NCBI GenBank assembly: GCA_000149265.1
Contig: CH003364.1
Location: forward strand, 272,062-336,061
Reading direction: 5' to 3'
Length of the DNA: 64,000 bases
From: Ciona savignyi
Taxonomy: Eukaryota; Chordata; Ascidiacea; Phlebobranchia; Cionidae
The notes beneath the pieces were generated by a model. The model had not been told where the DNA came from and made no database searches. It saw only the letters and a list, made by a program, of their open reading frames with translations. This document shows positions 12,301 through 23,900 of this stretch, piece by piece. Numbering within the stretch: the stretch's first letter is position 1; each line of letters opens with the position of its first letter. The position numbers and the translations under genes are program-made.

Positions 12301-15251
12301 TGGTATTAGTGAAACAAGGGATATCTATTCCAGAATCAAAATTCAAACTAAAAACTATTTAAAGTTTTATCCATATAATTTTGATAGACATTAATGATAA
12401 TACCTTTAAAGATTTGAATTTAACATCATAACATGAAGATCCATCATTATAAACATTAACATTCTTACTATTACACGATGTTTCACTGTTGCACAAGTTT
12501 GCACATATACAATTTTTATCATTCATTTTTTGTCTAACCCTAAAGATTTTCATATAAAAAATGTAAATTAATCTAATTGCAGTACGGACGTCGCAAGCCT
12601 GAGATAAACACACCTTTCCCGGGTTTCAACAAACACGTGATGCTGACGGAAAGCGATGAATTCAAAACTACATTGGAGGACCGAGTGGAAACCAATGTGC
12701 AGACCAATGCGAACATGTAAGTCCGCTGTTTTCCGCTATGTGAGTTTTGTGTAGAAAGACTAAAAAAATATTTTCGTGATAGACAAGTAAACAAAGCGAA
12801 AATTACGGGACCTAGCTCATATATAAAAAGAACGCATGTTTGTACAAATTTAAACCCAAACTTTTTCGGCCGTGGGGTCACGTTTCTACAGAGTTCTGCT
12901 TGACTCATTGATTGCACCAGTAAACCTCAAATAGCACCAGCAATCTTAAATGGCTTAGTTATTGTTTATAACCAAAAGTTTGTGGAATCGAAACCAATAT
13001 AGTCGGTTGTGTCACTGTGTAAGCCATTTTGCCTGAACCCAAGTGGTTTAATCAGTTGAACTAACAAAATTAGAAACAAATCGATTTTAGACCATACACC
13101 ACAATCATAATTTCAATAATACGAATACAAGAACCGAATATAAAAGCTTAAGTGACTGTGTTGACAGTGGGTACTTATCAGTTCTTTTAATTGCCTACTT
13201 GTGTGTATGATGATAAAATGATTAATCATTACGCATCAACATTGGTGAAAATTTGCAACCGAAATAAATAAGGTATTGCACATGGTAACTAATTCATCTG
13301 TTGCACATGATTGATGTGTTACACTAACCTTACTTGTGCCACAGAAAATATGTCATTTTAATGATGTTGTGTTGTTGTTGTTTTTCCTTGAATTGAGACA
13401 CAAGTGGACCCGCTTGAACTAAATTAATATGCAAATGGACCCGCTTATTATAATGATAAAGAAAAAAACTTGTTATTAAGTTAAATGCTTTCGGGGCAAT
13501 TGAGCTGTCACAAGTTTAATGTATTTATTGGACATTGCTTAGTAAAGACTGCATATTTTTGCTTGGTAAAGAAGTGTAGAGCCCATTAATCTGATGGGTC
13601 AAGACGAGTTAACTAAGTGTTTTGCCCTCAAGGACACACCAACAAGGCAGTGTCTGGTTTGCTGAGTATACCAGCATACTCAGAAATGCTAACTTAATCT
13701 TGATACTCTTCACAGGCCTGGTTTCCTATCTCACGAGCTTCTAATAGGAGGCCAGTTTTTATCGGACAACGATTATTGGACTCCTCAAGATATTGACACG
13801 TCGTGGAATTGCATGTCAAGGTGATTCTTGGATAAACAACGATATTGTTAATTACTTTTACTATTTTACAACCTGATCCCAATAGTTTAACAGACTAAAT
13901 CAAAACAGTACAGTCTTAATCATATACAACACACTGCAAGTGCTTAAGTGACACGATTGTGAACGCAAGGGGATTTGATGATAGCCTGTGTGATGGTGCC
14001 CCTTGCTTTTTTCAATTCACAGGTTTAAAACATGATTTACACTTGTCATTCTAAAATAGTATAGACATACCAATGGTTATAATATTATTCTACCAATGGT
14101 TATAATATACCAATGGTTATAATATTATAATATTATTCTAAAATAGACATACCAATGGTTATAATATTATTCACAGTTATGCATAATTCAAAGTATGGAA
14201 TAATTAGTTTTGAAATTGACCCATCTGTGATGGAATGTAATTTGCTAGTTTGCCCAACGTAAAACACAAATAGAGAATTTCACTTAAAGCTCTGGTTTTG
14301 TTTCCTGTACCAAAACCCATGTTCACTATGACCCAACATACATATTCCTGGTCCCTTGTGCAGGGGCCACTAAATTGACAACATATTGAGCTATCTACTA
14401 AAGTATAAACAACTGCTGCACAATCAGGCAAATCACGTTTGATTGATAAGTTGTAATAATCCAAGCAATTAAAAAAATCAAGTTTTATTGCCAATAACAA
14501 TTAAATTTGGTTAATGTCTAATAAATTATATAAAATATACTGTATGTATGTATGACAATATGATGTATACCATATGTATGTATACGTTATATGACGTATT
14601 CTGTATGAATTATTTAGAACAGAATCTTACAATTACCAATATGATAAACCCCTGCATTGCTAATTATGAGTATCCTATCTTTAATATGAGTATCCTATTT
14701 TTAATACTGGGCTAAAAAATGAATAAAGTTAACGAAGTATCAAGTTTCAGTTTTCCGATGATGTATTTGTAATTATTTTTTGGCAGAAAATTCTGGCGAT
14801 ATGAATGGCCAGAACTTGTTCTTATTCTCTTCTGGTTGTGCACTGTAGCAATCCTCTTCATGTTATGCGTAGCTCAATGTGCTCAACCTCAACAGGTTAG
14901 TTTGCTTTTAATTGTCTCTTATATTTAATTGTCTCTTTTATAAACTCTTTAATTACTCTGTTTCTGTGTTAAAGCAAATTGTTTAGTTTAATTTTTACGC
15001 TCCTTCAGTACATTAAAAAATAATGGCATAATTAATTAAAGTTAAGGAGACTGATAAAATGGGAACACGTTCTTTTTCTAAACAATAATTCATTTTTTCA
15101 GCAAAGCATTCATGATGAGCCATGCATTAAACATGTCTCTGGCGGCGTGCCGTCGTACAGTAGTCTCTACCCAAATCATCACGGAAAAAAGTCTCAGTTT
15201 TATCTCGCGTCGGTTGTTCCTTCAGAGGACAAAGTCCCATTACTCGATTGA
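6324..15251 (+). CDS. TMEM59: TMEM59-family type I membrane glycoprotein, 8 exons
   Basis: Exons: 6324-6449, 8392-8500, 9087-9175, 10277-10372, 11726-11890, 12583-12716, 14787-14895, 15102-15251. All introns are GT-AG and phases agree throughout, giving 325 residues (human TMEM59 is about 323). Residues 1-20 are a signal peptide. The Cys-rich ectodomain has the family motifs ACKRGCRLFTICEW and ACTFGCQSSVP; the membrane-proximal block has PEINTPFPGFNK. One transmembrane helix lies near 245-270, followed by a ~50-residue cytosolic tail ending PLLD. TMEM59 is a Golgi/endolysosomal glycoprotein implicated in ATG16L1-linked autophagy; I see no clean match to the ATG16L1-binding motif in this tail. 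The start is the first ATG, directly before the signal peptide. Introns carry MITEs, a SINE and the assembly gap. Function is inferred by homology. Confidence 0.88.
6985..7084. other. Assembly gap (100 N)
   Basis: Exactly 100 consecutive N, a conventional placeholder for a gap of unknown size, within repetitive intronic DNA. Translations crossing it are meaningless. Confidence 0.99.
7085..7430. mobile_element. Two adjacent copies of a palindromic MITE family (family M)
   Basis: Copy one spans about 7085-7248 and copy two about 7264-7430, in opposite orientation. Ends read AGGAGGGAAACTGC...GCAGTTTCCCTC. The interior holds AACCCCAGAACTAACCCTAA (or its complement TTGGTTCTGGGGTTGAGATT). Other copies are at 18474, 38093 and 61368; a half-copy is at 7735-7790. 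Non-coding. Confidence 0.75.
8055..8355 (-). mobile_element. SINE family A, near full length, antisense
   Basis: Reverse complement of the family: tail (AATATTCATGTTAATTCC) at the left, body blocks, then the tRNA-like head (AACCGCAACCCTTCGGTTG) at the right. It ends about 40 bases before the TMEM59 exon 2 acceptor. Confidence 0.75.
9471..10041. mobile_element. Non-autonomous hAT element with intact 8-bp target duplication
   Basis: Imperfect terminal inverted repeats begin TAGAGCTGGGCATAATTACG on the left and end CCAGCTCTA on the right (with CAATTACGT before it). Both sides are flanked by the identical 8-mer TTTGTAAC (9463-9470 and 10042-10049). An 8-bp duplication and TAG/CAG-type termini are typical of hAT. 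At 571 bp with no ORF it is non-autonomous. It sits in TMEM59 intron 3. Confidence 0.88.
11380..11570 (+). repeat. Dispersed repeat (family R1), copy 1
   Basis: Shares CCAAATAAAAAGGATTTTAG, CTTCGCTAATATAA and AGTAAGTTTCTAAATGTG-like words, in the same order, with 46340-46740. Both copies are intronic and non-coding. Confidence 0.6.
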
Positions 15252-15500
15252 ACGCTCGTCATTTATAAAAGACATTTTCACATCTGCACTTTATTCGAAC
15301 TGAAGCCTTGTCTGCCCGATATTACTGCGTTGTAAAGTTTATATAGAAATGTGGTGTGTCAACGGTGGTAACCTGTATATTCATACTTATTCTGGTAGTT
15401 GCTGCATTTTTGTTCTACAGAGAGCTTTTATAGGCTGTTATGCGAATATTGTAATACATGAATCTGATTTAATGTGATATTATGTGTTGTAGGGTTAAGG

Positions 15501-16667
15501 ATGAACACGAAAAAATTAAAGATTAATTTCAGTGTGATCTCATCATATCGGACTTTATTTGTTTCGTGTGTTGATTGTAAAAAGAAGATTCGACCAAGAA
15601 AGGCTGTAATCTCCGAGAAACAGCTAGCGAAGAAGTTTATCGATCATAAACGGATCCTTGTGTCTTCCGGAGCTGGAGGAGATGGAAGATCATTTTTCCT
15701 CCGGGATAAAAATACTGAATTTGGGGGCCCAAGCGGTGGGGATGGGGGTAACGGGGGTGATGTGATTGTCGTTGCCGATAGGAATGTTAAATCGTTGGAA
15801 AACGTTAGATCCCACTATAAAGCCCCTGATGGTGCAGATGGTGGGAGGTTTAACGGAACAGGAAAATCCAGGACTTCCTTGCTCATCAAACTGCCGGTGG
15901 GGACCTACATAAGGAGGGAGGACTCTGCTGATATCTTGGTCGACCTTGCCAAGGAGGGGGAGATGTACACGCTGTGCACCGGTGGGGTTGGTGGGAAGGG
16001 AAACTCGTTTTTTATCAGCAGCACAAATAAGACTCCAGAGAAATGCACCCCCGGTACCCCTGGAGAGAGTATGGCTGTGGTCGCTGAGTTGAGAACATTG
16101 GCGCATGGGGGGTTAGTTGGCTTCCCCAACGCTGGAAAGTCCACTATTCTGCGCTCGCTCACACGTGCTAGACCTGCTGTTGGAGATTACAGTTTCACTA
16201 CGTTGCGACCGCATGTCGGTATTATGCACTTTGCGGATTTCACTCAAATCGCAATCGCAGACACTCCTGGGATTATAGAAGGTGCGCACAAAAACAAAGG
16301 ACTTGGGATACGGTTTCTACGTCACATTGAACGGTGTCGATTTTTGTTGTACATCATCGACATGTCGATACCAGATCCATGGATGCAACTCCATCATTTG
16401 AAAAACGAATTCCAACATTATAATATCAGTTTAACTGAGCGTCCGTGTGTAGTTGTAGCGAACAAAATGGATTTGCACGAGTCCTCTGTAATTTTCCCGC
16501 AATTTGTAACAGAAGCGAAGAAATTGAGTCCTGATTTTGATATTTTTCCGGTTTCTGGCAAAAACAAAAACCAGTTGGAATCTTTGATTGTAAAAATAAG
16601 AGAACTTTACGATGAAGATTTATTGTCAGATAAAATGTATGGTAATACAACACCATTTGTGTGGTAA
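15501..16667 (+). CDS. MTG2: Mitochondrial Obg-family GTPase (MTG2/GTPBP5-like)
   Basis: Intronless, 388 residues. The basic, Cys-containing N-terminus before residue ~45 suits a mitochondrial presequence. The glycine-rich Obg fold follows (GGPSGGDGGNGGDVIVVADR, later GGVGGKGNSFF). The GTPase domain has G1 GFPNAGKST at 207-215, switch FTTLRPHVG, G3 DTPG at 254, G4 NKMD at 321 and G5 SGK at about 352. Family role: GTP-dependent maturation of the mitochondrial large ribosomal subunit. I start at the ATG at 15501; the frame stays open 27 bases further but with no upstream ATG, and GTTGTAG just before the ATG could be a splice acceptor. It begins 250 bases after the TMEM59-like stop, on the same strand, and converges on SNRNP40. 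Confidence 0.93.
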   Translation: MNTKKLKINFSVISSYRTLFVSCVDCKKKIRPRKAVISEKQLAKKFIDHKRILVSSGAGGDGRSFFLRDKNTEFGGPSGGDGGNGGDVIVVADRNVKSLENVRSHYKAPDGADGGRFNGTGKSRTSLLIKLPVGTYIRREDSADILVDLAKEGEMYTLCTGGVGGKGNSFFISSTNKTPEKCTPGTPGESMAVVAELRTLAHGGLVGFPNAGKSTILRSLTRARPAVGDYSFTTLRPHVGIMHFADFTQIAIADTPGIIEGAHKNKGLGIRFLRHIERCRFLLYIIDMSIPDPWMQLHHLKNEFQHYNISLTERPCVVVANKMDLHESSVIFPQFVTEAKKLSPDFDIFPVSGKNKNQLESLIVKIRELYDEDLLSDKMYGNTTPFVW

Positions 16668-16718
16668 TGTTTTAAATTGTGCTTTTACAAAGTTTTAAGA
16701 TGTTATCGTTATCATTAA

Positions 16719-16724
16719 AATAAA
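16719..16724 (+). terminator. Polyadenylation signal AATAAA for the MTG2-like gene
   Basis: Canonical AATAAA 52 bases after the MTG2-like stop codon, in an A-rich context. Confidence 0.6.
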
Positions 16725-17005
16725 TGAAAACTGGTTGTTTGTTGGTAAAACTCTTGGGCAAGGTATCCCTAATGAAACAGTAAAAAAATCACGATAATAT
16801 ACAACACACTGCAGTAGGAATAAGTTAATCAGCGCTAGGTGTGATTAGGTTTAACTGAAGCAAACAATAATTAGATTTGAACATGATTTGCTAATGAATG
16901 CAACGCACATGTTACCCCTCCCTCCCCTCATCTTTTCCCCTATATCATATGGAGCATAAGCAATATCGGTACTGTAACAAATTCAAAAACGAAATTTAAT
17001 ATTTC

Positions 17006-17011
17006 TTTATT
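17006..17011 (-). terminator. Polyadenylation signal AATAAA for SNRNP40
   Basis: TTTATT on the plus strand, i.e. AATAAA on the minus strand, about 150 bases past the SNRNP40 stop. The two convergent transcripts would end within about 300 bases of each other. Confidence 0.6.
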
Positions 17012-17159
17012 ATTACAAAATATGATTATGTACATGAAATAAACCTTAATGATTGCTTAATTTTCATGTTGTGTTGGTTGATTTAGAGTTACTTTTAAAA
17101 GTGGAATGTTGGCCACACAACAATTGTGAAAGTTGTTAAATCGTTTATTTTCAATTCGT

Positions 17160-18215
17160 TCATTGAATTTCACCCAAATAAATCTGCTTGTCACTAGAGC
17201 AAGACATGACAATTGGTTGAAGGGGGTGAAATTGTACGTCATTTACCGACCCGTCATGCCCCGGTAGTTTATACATCAACTGCTGTGTGATGGAATTCCA
17301 CACACAGACATCTCGGTTTGACGAACCAGCTGCAATCTTGCTATCATCAGCAGACCAACTGCAACGCAGCAAATTCATTTCAAAGTTGTGTTTGTGTCCG
17401 AGAAATATATTGGTGCATCTTTGATTCGGAGCATAAGGTCTTATATCCCACTTTCGAAGTGTGCAGTCCATGGAGTTGGAAAGCACAAATGAACCATCTT
17501 TACTCAAAGCAAGTCCTGTGATGGTGTCACTGTGGCCCTGTAGTTGCATAAATGACTTCTCAGTTCGAATATCCCACACTTTCACTTCGTTATCGATTCC
17601 TCCTGTTATAACGGTCTCGGCTGTGTCATTAAAACTAACAGAAGTGATCTGGTAGGTAAGTTGGATTGTCTTTATCGCACCTTTTCTCCGAGTGTCCCAG
17701 ATTTTAACAGCGCAATCATCACCACCTGACACCACCAGTGGATCACCTCTCCGAGCAGCTGCGCATGAGTTAACAATCCCATTGTGACCTTTCATTCTTT
17801 TGATTCTTTCACCCGTTTCAGAGTCGAATACTCCGACGGTTTTATCAGTGCTCGCCGTGTAGATATTTGATCCATCGGTGTTAAACTGCAGATCCAATAC
17901 AGCTCCTGTGTGGCCACCTTTGAACACATGGAAGTTATCACATTCGCCGTAAACGTTCCAGAGATAAATCAATCGTTCAAATCCAGTGGATGCAATCACA
18001 TTTCCTTCAGGGTGGAACTTGGCACTGTAAATTTCACCTTCGTGTCCAGACAGCAGCATGATTGGAGCAAGCAGACTAGATGTCCTAGGAGGGCCATGCG
18101 CAACGAGGGATTGCTGGTTTCCATAAGTGTCAACTTCTTGTTCGTTTCGTGGTCTTTTTGCTGGCACAACCAACGCGCCCAATTCAGATGATCGCTTCTC
18201 TGCCAGAGTCGCCAT
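17160..18215 (-). CDS. SNRNP40: U5 snRNP 40 kDa WD-repeat protein
   Basis: Single uninterrupted 351-residue ORF, close to the human 357. A short basic N-terminus with a KRPRNEQE-like patch precedes SSLLAPIMLLSGHEGEIYSA, then a seven-bladed WD40 propeller. Diagnostic stretches shared with the human protein include LIYLWNVYGECDN, TDGSNIYTASTDKTV, DSETGERIKRMKGH, GGIDNEVKVWDIR, HNFEMNLLRCSWS and the terminal SSDKQIYLGEIQ. The protein is a scaffold subunit of the U5 snRNP and tri-snRNP in the nucleus. It contains no introns, although the vertebrate gene is multi-exonic; intron loss or retroposition are both possible, but the frame is perfect and a polyA signal follows, so it looks functional. Confidence 0.96.
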   Translation of the reverse strand: MATLAEKRSSELGALVVPAKRPRNEQEVDTYGNQQSLVAHGPPRTSSLLAPIMLLSGHEGEIYSAKFHPEGNVIASTGFERLIYLWNVYGECDNFHVFKGGHTGAVLDLQFNTDGSNIYTASTDKTVGVFDSETGERIKRMKGHNGIVNSCAAARRGDPLVVSGGDDCAVKIWDTRRKGAIKTIQLTYQITSVSFNDTAETVITGGIDNEVKVWDIRTEKSFMQLQGHSDTITGLALSKDGSFVLSNSMDCTLRKWDIRPYAPNQRCTNIFLGHKHNFEMNLLRCSWSADDSKIAAGSSNRDVCVWNSITQQLMYKLPGHDGSVNDVQFHPLQPIVMSCSSDKQIYLGEIQ

Positions 18216-18473
18216 TTAAATTTTTTGATTAAGCCAATTTAAACAATTAACCACACTGTGCTAGTAACAAATTACAGAACAATCGGTTATTTTTAACATT
18301 TACTATGATTTTCAAAGATCATTAGTACAAAACAGTTCCTGTAAATACATACCCAGTGTGCCAGAGTTAGGGTTTTAAATGTGCTCACACAATCACACTG
18401 GGTATTTCATGTCACCCTTTAAAAAGCATAGTTGAGGACATTACTGAACCATAGTAAAATAGGGGCAACACAT

Positions 18474-18625
18474 AAGAGGAGGAAAGAAGGGAAACTGCGC
18501 AGTCAATAAAGAAATTATAATCCTGCACCCAACGCTAATCTAGAAACCCAAAATAAATCTATACCCTAATCTGTAATCTTCATTTTAGTGCGCAGTTTCC
18601 GTCTTTTACTTTTATTGTTTTCCTC
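18474..18625. mobile_element. Palindromic MITE family M copy
   Basis: Ends AAGAAGGGAAACTGCGCAGT and GTGCGCAGTTTCCGTCTT; the interior holds ACCCAACGCTAATCTAGAAA, a diverged form of the family core. About 150 bp, non-coding. Confidence 0.65.
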
Positions 18626-19144
18626 ATAAAATGAACATGAATTCTAATTTTTTTCTAGTTCTACTCAAAAATATTTTAAATTTATTCTATAATAAATTAG
18701 TTTAAATGTTGAATAACCTACGTTTTAGGTTAGGACAATACAAAATTTCAATATATCTGAAGCATATGGTAGAAGTTGTGTGGTATCGATTTTGTTTAAG
18801 TCCTCAAAGTGAGTAAAAAAAGAGTTCTCTTCGAGTAGACCACACTCGATACCACATAGTTTCTACCCAGTTATACCATAGACACACTATACATAAAGAG
18901 TTTTTTAGTTCTTTTCTTCAAAGTAAAAAGAACCTCTAAAACTGTGACTTTGCATAATAAGCTAGCAAGAAACCAAGCGAATCAGCCAAAAGGTTGCTAA
19001 TACGCGTGACTGAACTCCTTCATTTTTGTCTTCTGCGTTCTGGTATAATTTACGTTGGTTGGAGACATGCTTTAATTATAGTATTATATACTGAGTACCA
19101 TACTTTAAAAGACTAAATGTACTGTGTATGTCCAACAGATTAGT

Positions 19145-19385
19145 ATAGTTGTTTAGTATGTCGCCTTCCAGCCGAAGGGTTGCAGATTCGAAACTGGTCG
19201 CTAGCTAGTCGATCGTGTCCTTGGTCAAGGCACTTATCGGACAATCCCCGAAATCAGCGAATTGCAATAATTCCAGTAACCCGACGGTAAGCGCGATAGG
19301 ATATGACGATTTCCCGTTTGTTAAACCCTATTGTTTTTTCCGCTAACCGGGATAAACATGAATATCCTATCCTATATCTTCTGGC
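19145..19385 (+). mobile_element. SINE family A, complete head, shortened body
   Basis: Head with A-box-like TTAGTATGTCGCCTTCCAGC and B-box-like GATTCGAAACTGG, then TCGTGTCCTTGGTCAAGG and the GACGGTAAGCGCGATAGG block, ending in GATAAACATGAATATCC. The middle (CACACTGCAATAG region) is deleted. Confidence 0.8.
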
Positions 19386-19414
19386 AAAATACTGGAGGTG
19401 CAGGTGGGTAAGTG

Positions 19415-19690
19415 CATCGCTTTTCAGCCAAAGGGTTGCAGCTTCGAAACTAGTATAGCTAGCTAGATGGTCATGTCCATGGGCAAGCCACTTAAGGGAC
19501 CGTGCCTGAACCTAGTGGTATAATTGATTATACTGAATTAAACGAATGTCATCTTAACCCTACGCAACACACTGAAATAGCACCGGTAACCCGACGGTGG
19601 GCGCGAAGTGATCTGACCATTGTCCGTGTGTTAACCCCCTGTTCTTTTCTATTTACGGGAATAAACATGAATATCCTTTATATCCTATCA
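19415..19690 (+). mobile_element. SINE family A, full length
   Basis: Head (TAAGTGCATCGCTTTTCAGC, then GCAGCTTCGAAACTAG), body blocks in order, and tail GGGAATAAACATGAATATCC. Direct repeat of the copy just upstream. Confidence 0.85.
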
Positions 19691-20956
19691 TAAAACTAAT
19701 AATTCAAGGTAAAAGACATCATATAAAAGTCCGACGAATTACGGGTGTGTGGCGGAATGGTTAACGCAACCGATAACGACTTCTATACAAAAACGATACT
19801 TTTAATTGCCCAATTATCCAAATATTTTTTAGGAACCTTGATGTTTTTAATCAGTTGCTTAATGTAGTCAGCGAATCAAGATGTTCATGGTATAACTATA
19901 AATGGTGCTAAAACGCAACATATATATGTAGCCTACTAATTTAGTACACAAAATAAACGCAGAAAATAGTACAATTTCTTGTTTATAATATAAAGACCTC
20001 TCGTACATGTTACTACGTACGCGGCTTGAAGTGAACTTACATCCACTTGGGGAATCGAATCTATTGTATCAGCGGCTTTGGCGCGATGCGATCACTTAGT
20101 CGACTTTCAACTACGAGCATGTAACAGCCTTTAAATTAAGGAATGTTAAAGTTTCCTTCAAGCAAGGCTAGATAAGCGTTTTTTTTTAATTTTTTTAAAT
20201 TGCATTCAATGGAGAGGGTTAAGGTGGTAATCAAGTTAACAGCGCACATTATTATTAGTATATTAGAATGAACTTATTTGTGCACATACCACCGGTATAT
20301 ACATGTGTATATATAAAGTATTCTGATGTATTTATGTTAGCAGCGATAGCAAGTTTATTTTAATTATAACATTTATTTTAAATAAGGATAAAATTGCTTT
20401 AAATTTTAATATTACCTGCGAAGGATAAAATAAAGAAAACCGCAACGATTTTTCGCAGAACTAACTAATTATTCTTTGCTCGGGGTATAAGATCTCTTGT
20501 TGCTATATATCCAAAATTGTGTTTGTATCGCAAGGATTTAAATCTGGTCGAACGGTATCTTTGAAGATAGTATAATTTTCAATATAATACAAACAGATGT
20601 GCCCTTCGTCTTTTTAATTTTATGTCATTGGACATCAAACAAAGGCGTTTGGATCGAAACACGAAAAGTTGTAAACTGATATCTTATCAGTCCATAACAC
20701 GAGACGAAGCCAATACAATACTGTTTGATAATTCGACTATACAGACATATCGATATTTATGAACAATAAAGTAATATGTTGTTAAATAACTTCGTGCTAT
20801 GGTGTATATAACTTATATTAAATGATATAAAATTTGTATTAGTTTGACGAAATGTAGTGGTTTATTCTAGATTTACTTACCTGATTGGGTATAAGTTGTA
20901 CGTGTACTGGTATAGTTGGATAACATATAATAATATGATGTCGTAAAACATACAAC

Positions 20957-23900
20957 ATGCCAACCGGAGAGATAGTCGGGACGTGGGTAAGTCGTGTATA
21001 CTTAAGTAGCCTAATTAAATCACATCGCCTTTTGTAATTGTTTTTTTCTTGTATTCTATGAAATTGATAGTGGTTTTGACTACAGTATCCAATTTTAGTT
21101 TTTAACTTTATATAGTTTGGTTATATAGTTTGGTTTTGCTTATTTATTCTACATTGTTTCTACTAGGCTGTAAATTTAAAGAATTCTATTCGATAACAGG
21201 GAAACATTTGTGTTAGACTAAGCTTAATACAAAGCAAGTTAGGTAAATTTCACAAGTACGCCGTTAGTGACCTTACACTCAAAGCAAGTTTTAATTGCTT
21301 AAAATAAAATCCCGTCTTTACAGTTTCCTTCAGGTTATTACGGTCACTACAGAAGCCGAACACGCAATGATATTCTTCAGGAATACCGCCATGCAGCCAC
21401 ACCTGTTCCCCCACCGAAATTTTCCAGTCGCGTTGTAGTAAGAAACTAGTTTTTTAGTTGTCATGTAATATAATTTAAATGCTTCCACTTTTAACTCTTT
21501 GCCTCCCAACTCGCGATATATCGCGAGTTGGTGAACAAACATGGTGTCCCGCGTCCCTATATATAGGGGCAAATCTAAAATGCGATTTCTCCGCAACGCG
21601 TAATGTTAGAGAGCTCAGCTATGGCTCATTCGATCAAGGAAAGCCTGAAATTTATTCTCTGTAATTATCTTGGAGAAATATTCAAAATGTGAGGAGTGAT
21701 AGCCTTTCTTTTTCAAGGCTTCGCCTGTGTTTTTGCTGAATTTTACACGAGTTTACACGTGACTAACTCAGCGAATAGGAGTCGTGTTAAATTGGGGAGA
21801 AGCTCTTTTTGTCAAGCAAGTGTTTCTTTACATTCTCTGTGAATTTCGTGCCGTTGAGATAAAAAGGAGAGCGTTGGTGACGTTTTCGCAGCAGGCGGTT
21901 ATGCTTCGTGTTCACCAAAGCATGAATCCAGCTGGGCCTGCTGAGCGCACGATAAAGAAAAAGGCGGCGAGACTAGCTAGTTCGGTGTGCCCTGCTTTGA
22001 AGAATATTGGATATAGTATTTGCGTTTGTTTGGTTTTGTATGCCCTTTTTACACTTCCTTCACTGTTCTTTTTTATACTTTTTACTATTTTAGTTCTACA
22101 AAACTAAAAACTTCAATGCGTTTTGGTTCAAGTTTTCATAATATAGTCAGAAAAAAGGGAAATTTCAATTACAAATAGTAAAAAAACTACTGAAGATAGA
22201 AATACAGTTCGAATTTTCCTGAGTACAAAAACTATTAGACAATCTACATTCCAATTTTCATATCATTTGGGCATTCCAATAATAAGTGAGTATTTCGTTT
22301 GTCAGTGCACCTCAAATTTTTCAAAGTCGAGCAGAATTTTCTTTGCATAAAAAGTGGTGTTCACTAAAGTTTACATAATATATTCTTTATTAGAGGTAGA
22401 TTTTAGATGTGCAGCTTGTTTAAAAGAGGGATAAATTATCTTTCCAACCATACTAAATATTAAATCATAGCATAAACTTTAGAAAAACTGTGCTAATTTG
22501 AAAATGACTAAAAATTGTAAAAAACACTGCGGGACAGCATGTTTGAATTAATGCATTTGGCCGGGAGTGAAAGAGTTAAACAAAACTGGACTCTAACCTA
22601 TGTTTGGGTAGGTGCGTTTTTATTCAGCTATTTGGGCTTATTTGACCACACTGCAGTATATTGCATCCCGTTATAGCTTATATGCATTATCCTTCATAGC
22701 ACCCAGTAAAACATAAATTTCCACTTTAAATTGTAACTTTGTTTAACAGTAGTGCGTGTTATACCCTATACGTGTTGTACATGAAATATCAAATTTGAAA
22801 AACCTTTAATCAAATGTAGTTTAATCATTCTTCAGTGTGTTGTGCACAGTTTAATTAAGTGAATTATTTCGGTAATGGTAATCAAAGAAGTCAAGATTTC
22901 ACTAAAGCTATAAATACACTCTCGACCGAAGAATTTATCGTTTAAGTAATCGGTTTTATGAATAGCCTGGTTTTTGGCAATGAATCGTATCAAAAACTTC
23001 CTAAAGTTGTTATACTACCATTCATTCAGTTACATTGTTGGGATAACCACATTGTATCGACGAGACTATACAAATGGCGACCTTTACAAAATCCCTGAAT
23101 CAAGAATAATCGACCAAATACAATCGGCTTGTGGTTATTTTACAATTATTTTTTTTAGTGCTTGTTTGTTGCAAATTCGATAAAATCACTGACCCTACAT
23201 AGGTCCTAACAACATGGAAAATTTTCCAATATTTTATTGTAGGTAGGCGTGTCCCGGTTATATCTGATGTATTCAATACAAAGAGGGAAAATAGCCTTTT
23301 TTATTTACAAGGTGTATAGTGGCTATACATCACGCACAGTAATACGACAAATGCAAAATTATCACTGTACTTCATACAAAATCAACAATAATTTTAGGGA
23401 CTGTTTTTAGAGCATTATAAAGCAAGTTGATTCGTAGTCCTACCAAATGTAACATTTTATGAATGTTGATTCAGAAATCGTAGTCCTATCTATTGTCCCG
23501 TTTCCATGTTCAACAGCATGAATTCAATCCGACAGTTGCTAGATTATCGTTATATGGGTTTATTCTTGAGGTGTAATTGCAACCATGTATTTTAAGCCAT
23601 TGTGACAGCCTCTGTTATTAGATATATTTTTGATGGTTTGGTCGCTCAGACCGTTTTCGTATGAGAAGCTATCTACCGTAAAACCTCTATTTGAACGTCA
23701 CCTCTAGTTAAGCGTCACTTCTCATAGAACGCCACTATAGAGAAAGAGTTGACAAAAAAAGCGCCACACTCTAATTCAGCGGTGGGCACACTTTTTAAAT
23801 TCGGAGTCAAAATTGTTTCATTCTTAGACTGGTGGACCAAGTAATCAAGCCTCCAGTTACATACCTATATAGTGTAGTTTGTCACTGTTGACAAAAATAC

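Larger units (their letters stand above)
18216..20956. other. Intergenic stretch between divergent genes
   Basis: Separates SNRNP40 (-) from the unrecognised gene (+) and should contain both promoters. Visible content: one palindromic MITE, two direct SINE copies, and a tRNA-like head (GGCGGAATGGTTAACGCAAC at about 19750) of the second SINE-like family. The rest is AT-rich with no coding signal that I can support. Confidence 0.6.

Noticed and set aside
15690..16162. Minus-strand ORFs of 138 and 85 residues
   Set aside because: Antisense shadows of the MTG2-like coding region.
17318..18191. Plus-strand ORFs
   Set aside because: Shadows of SNRNP40 on the opposite strand.
21784..22107. 107-residue ORF in the piggyBac-like element as transposase
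   Set aside because: No catalytic Asp motifs or piggyBac signature; copy 2 does not preserve the frame.
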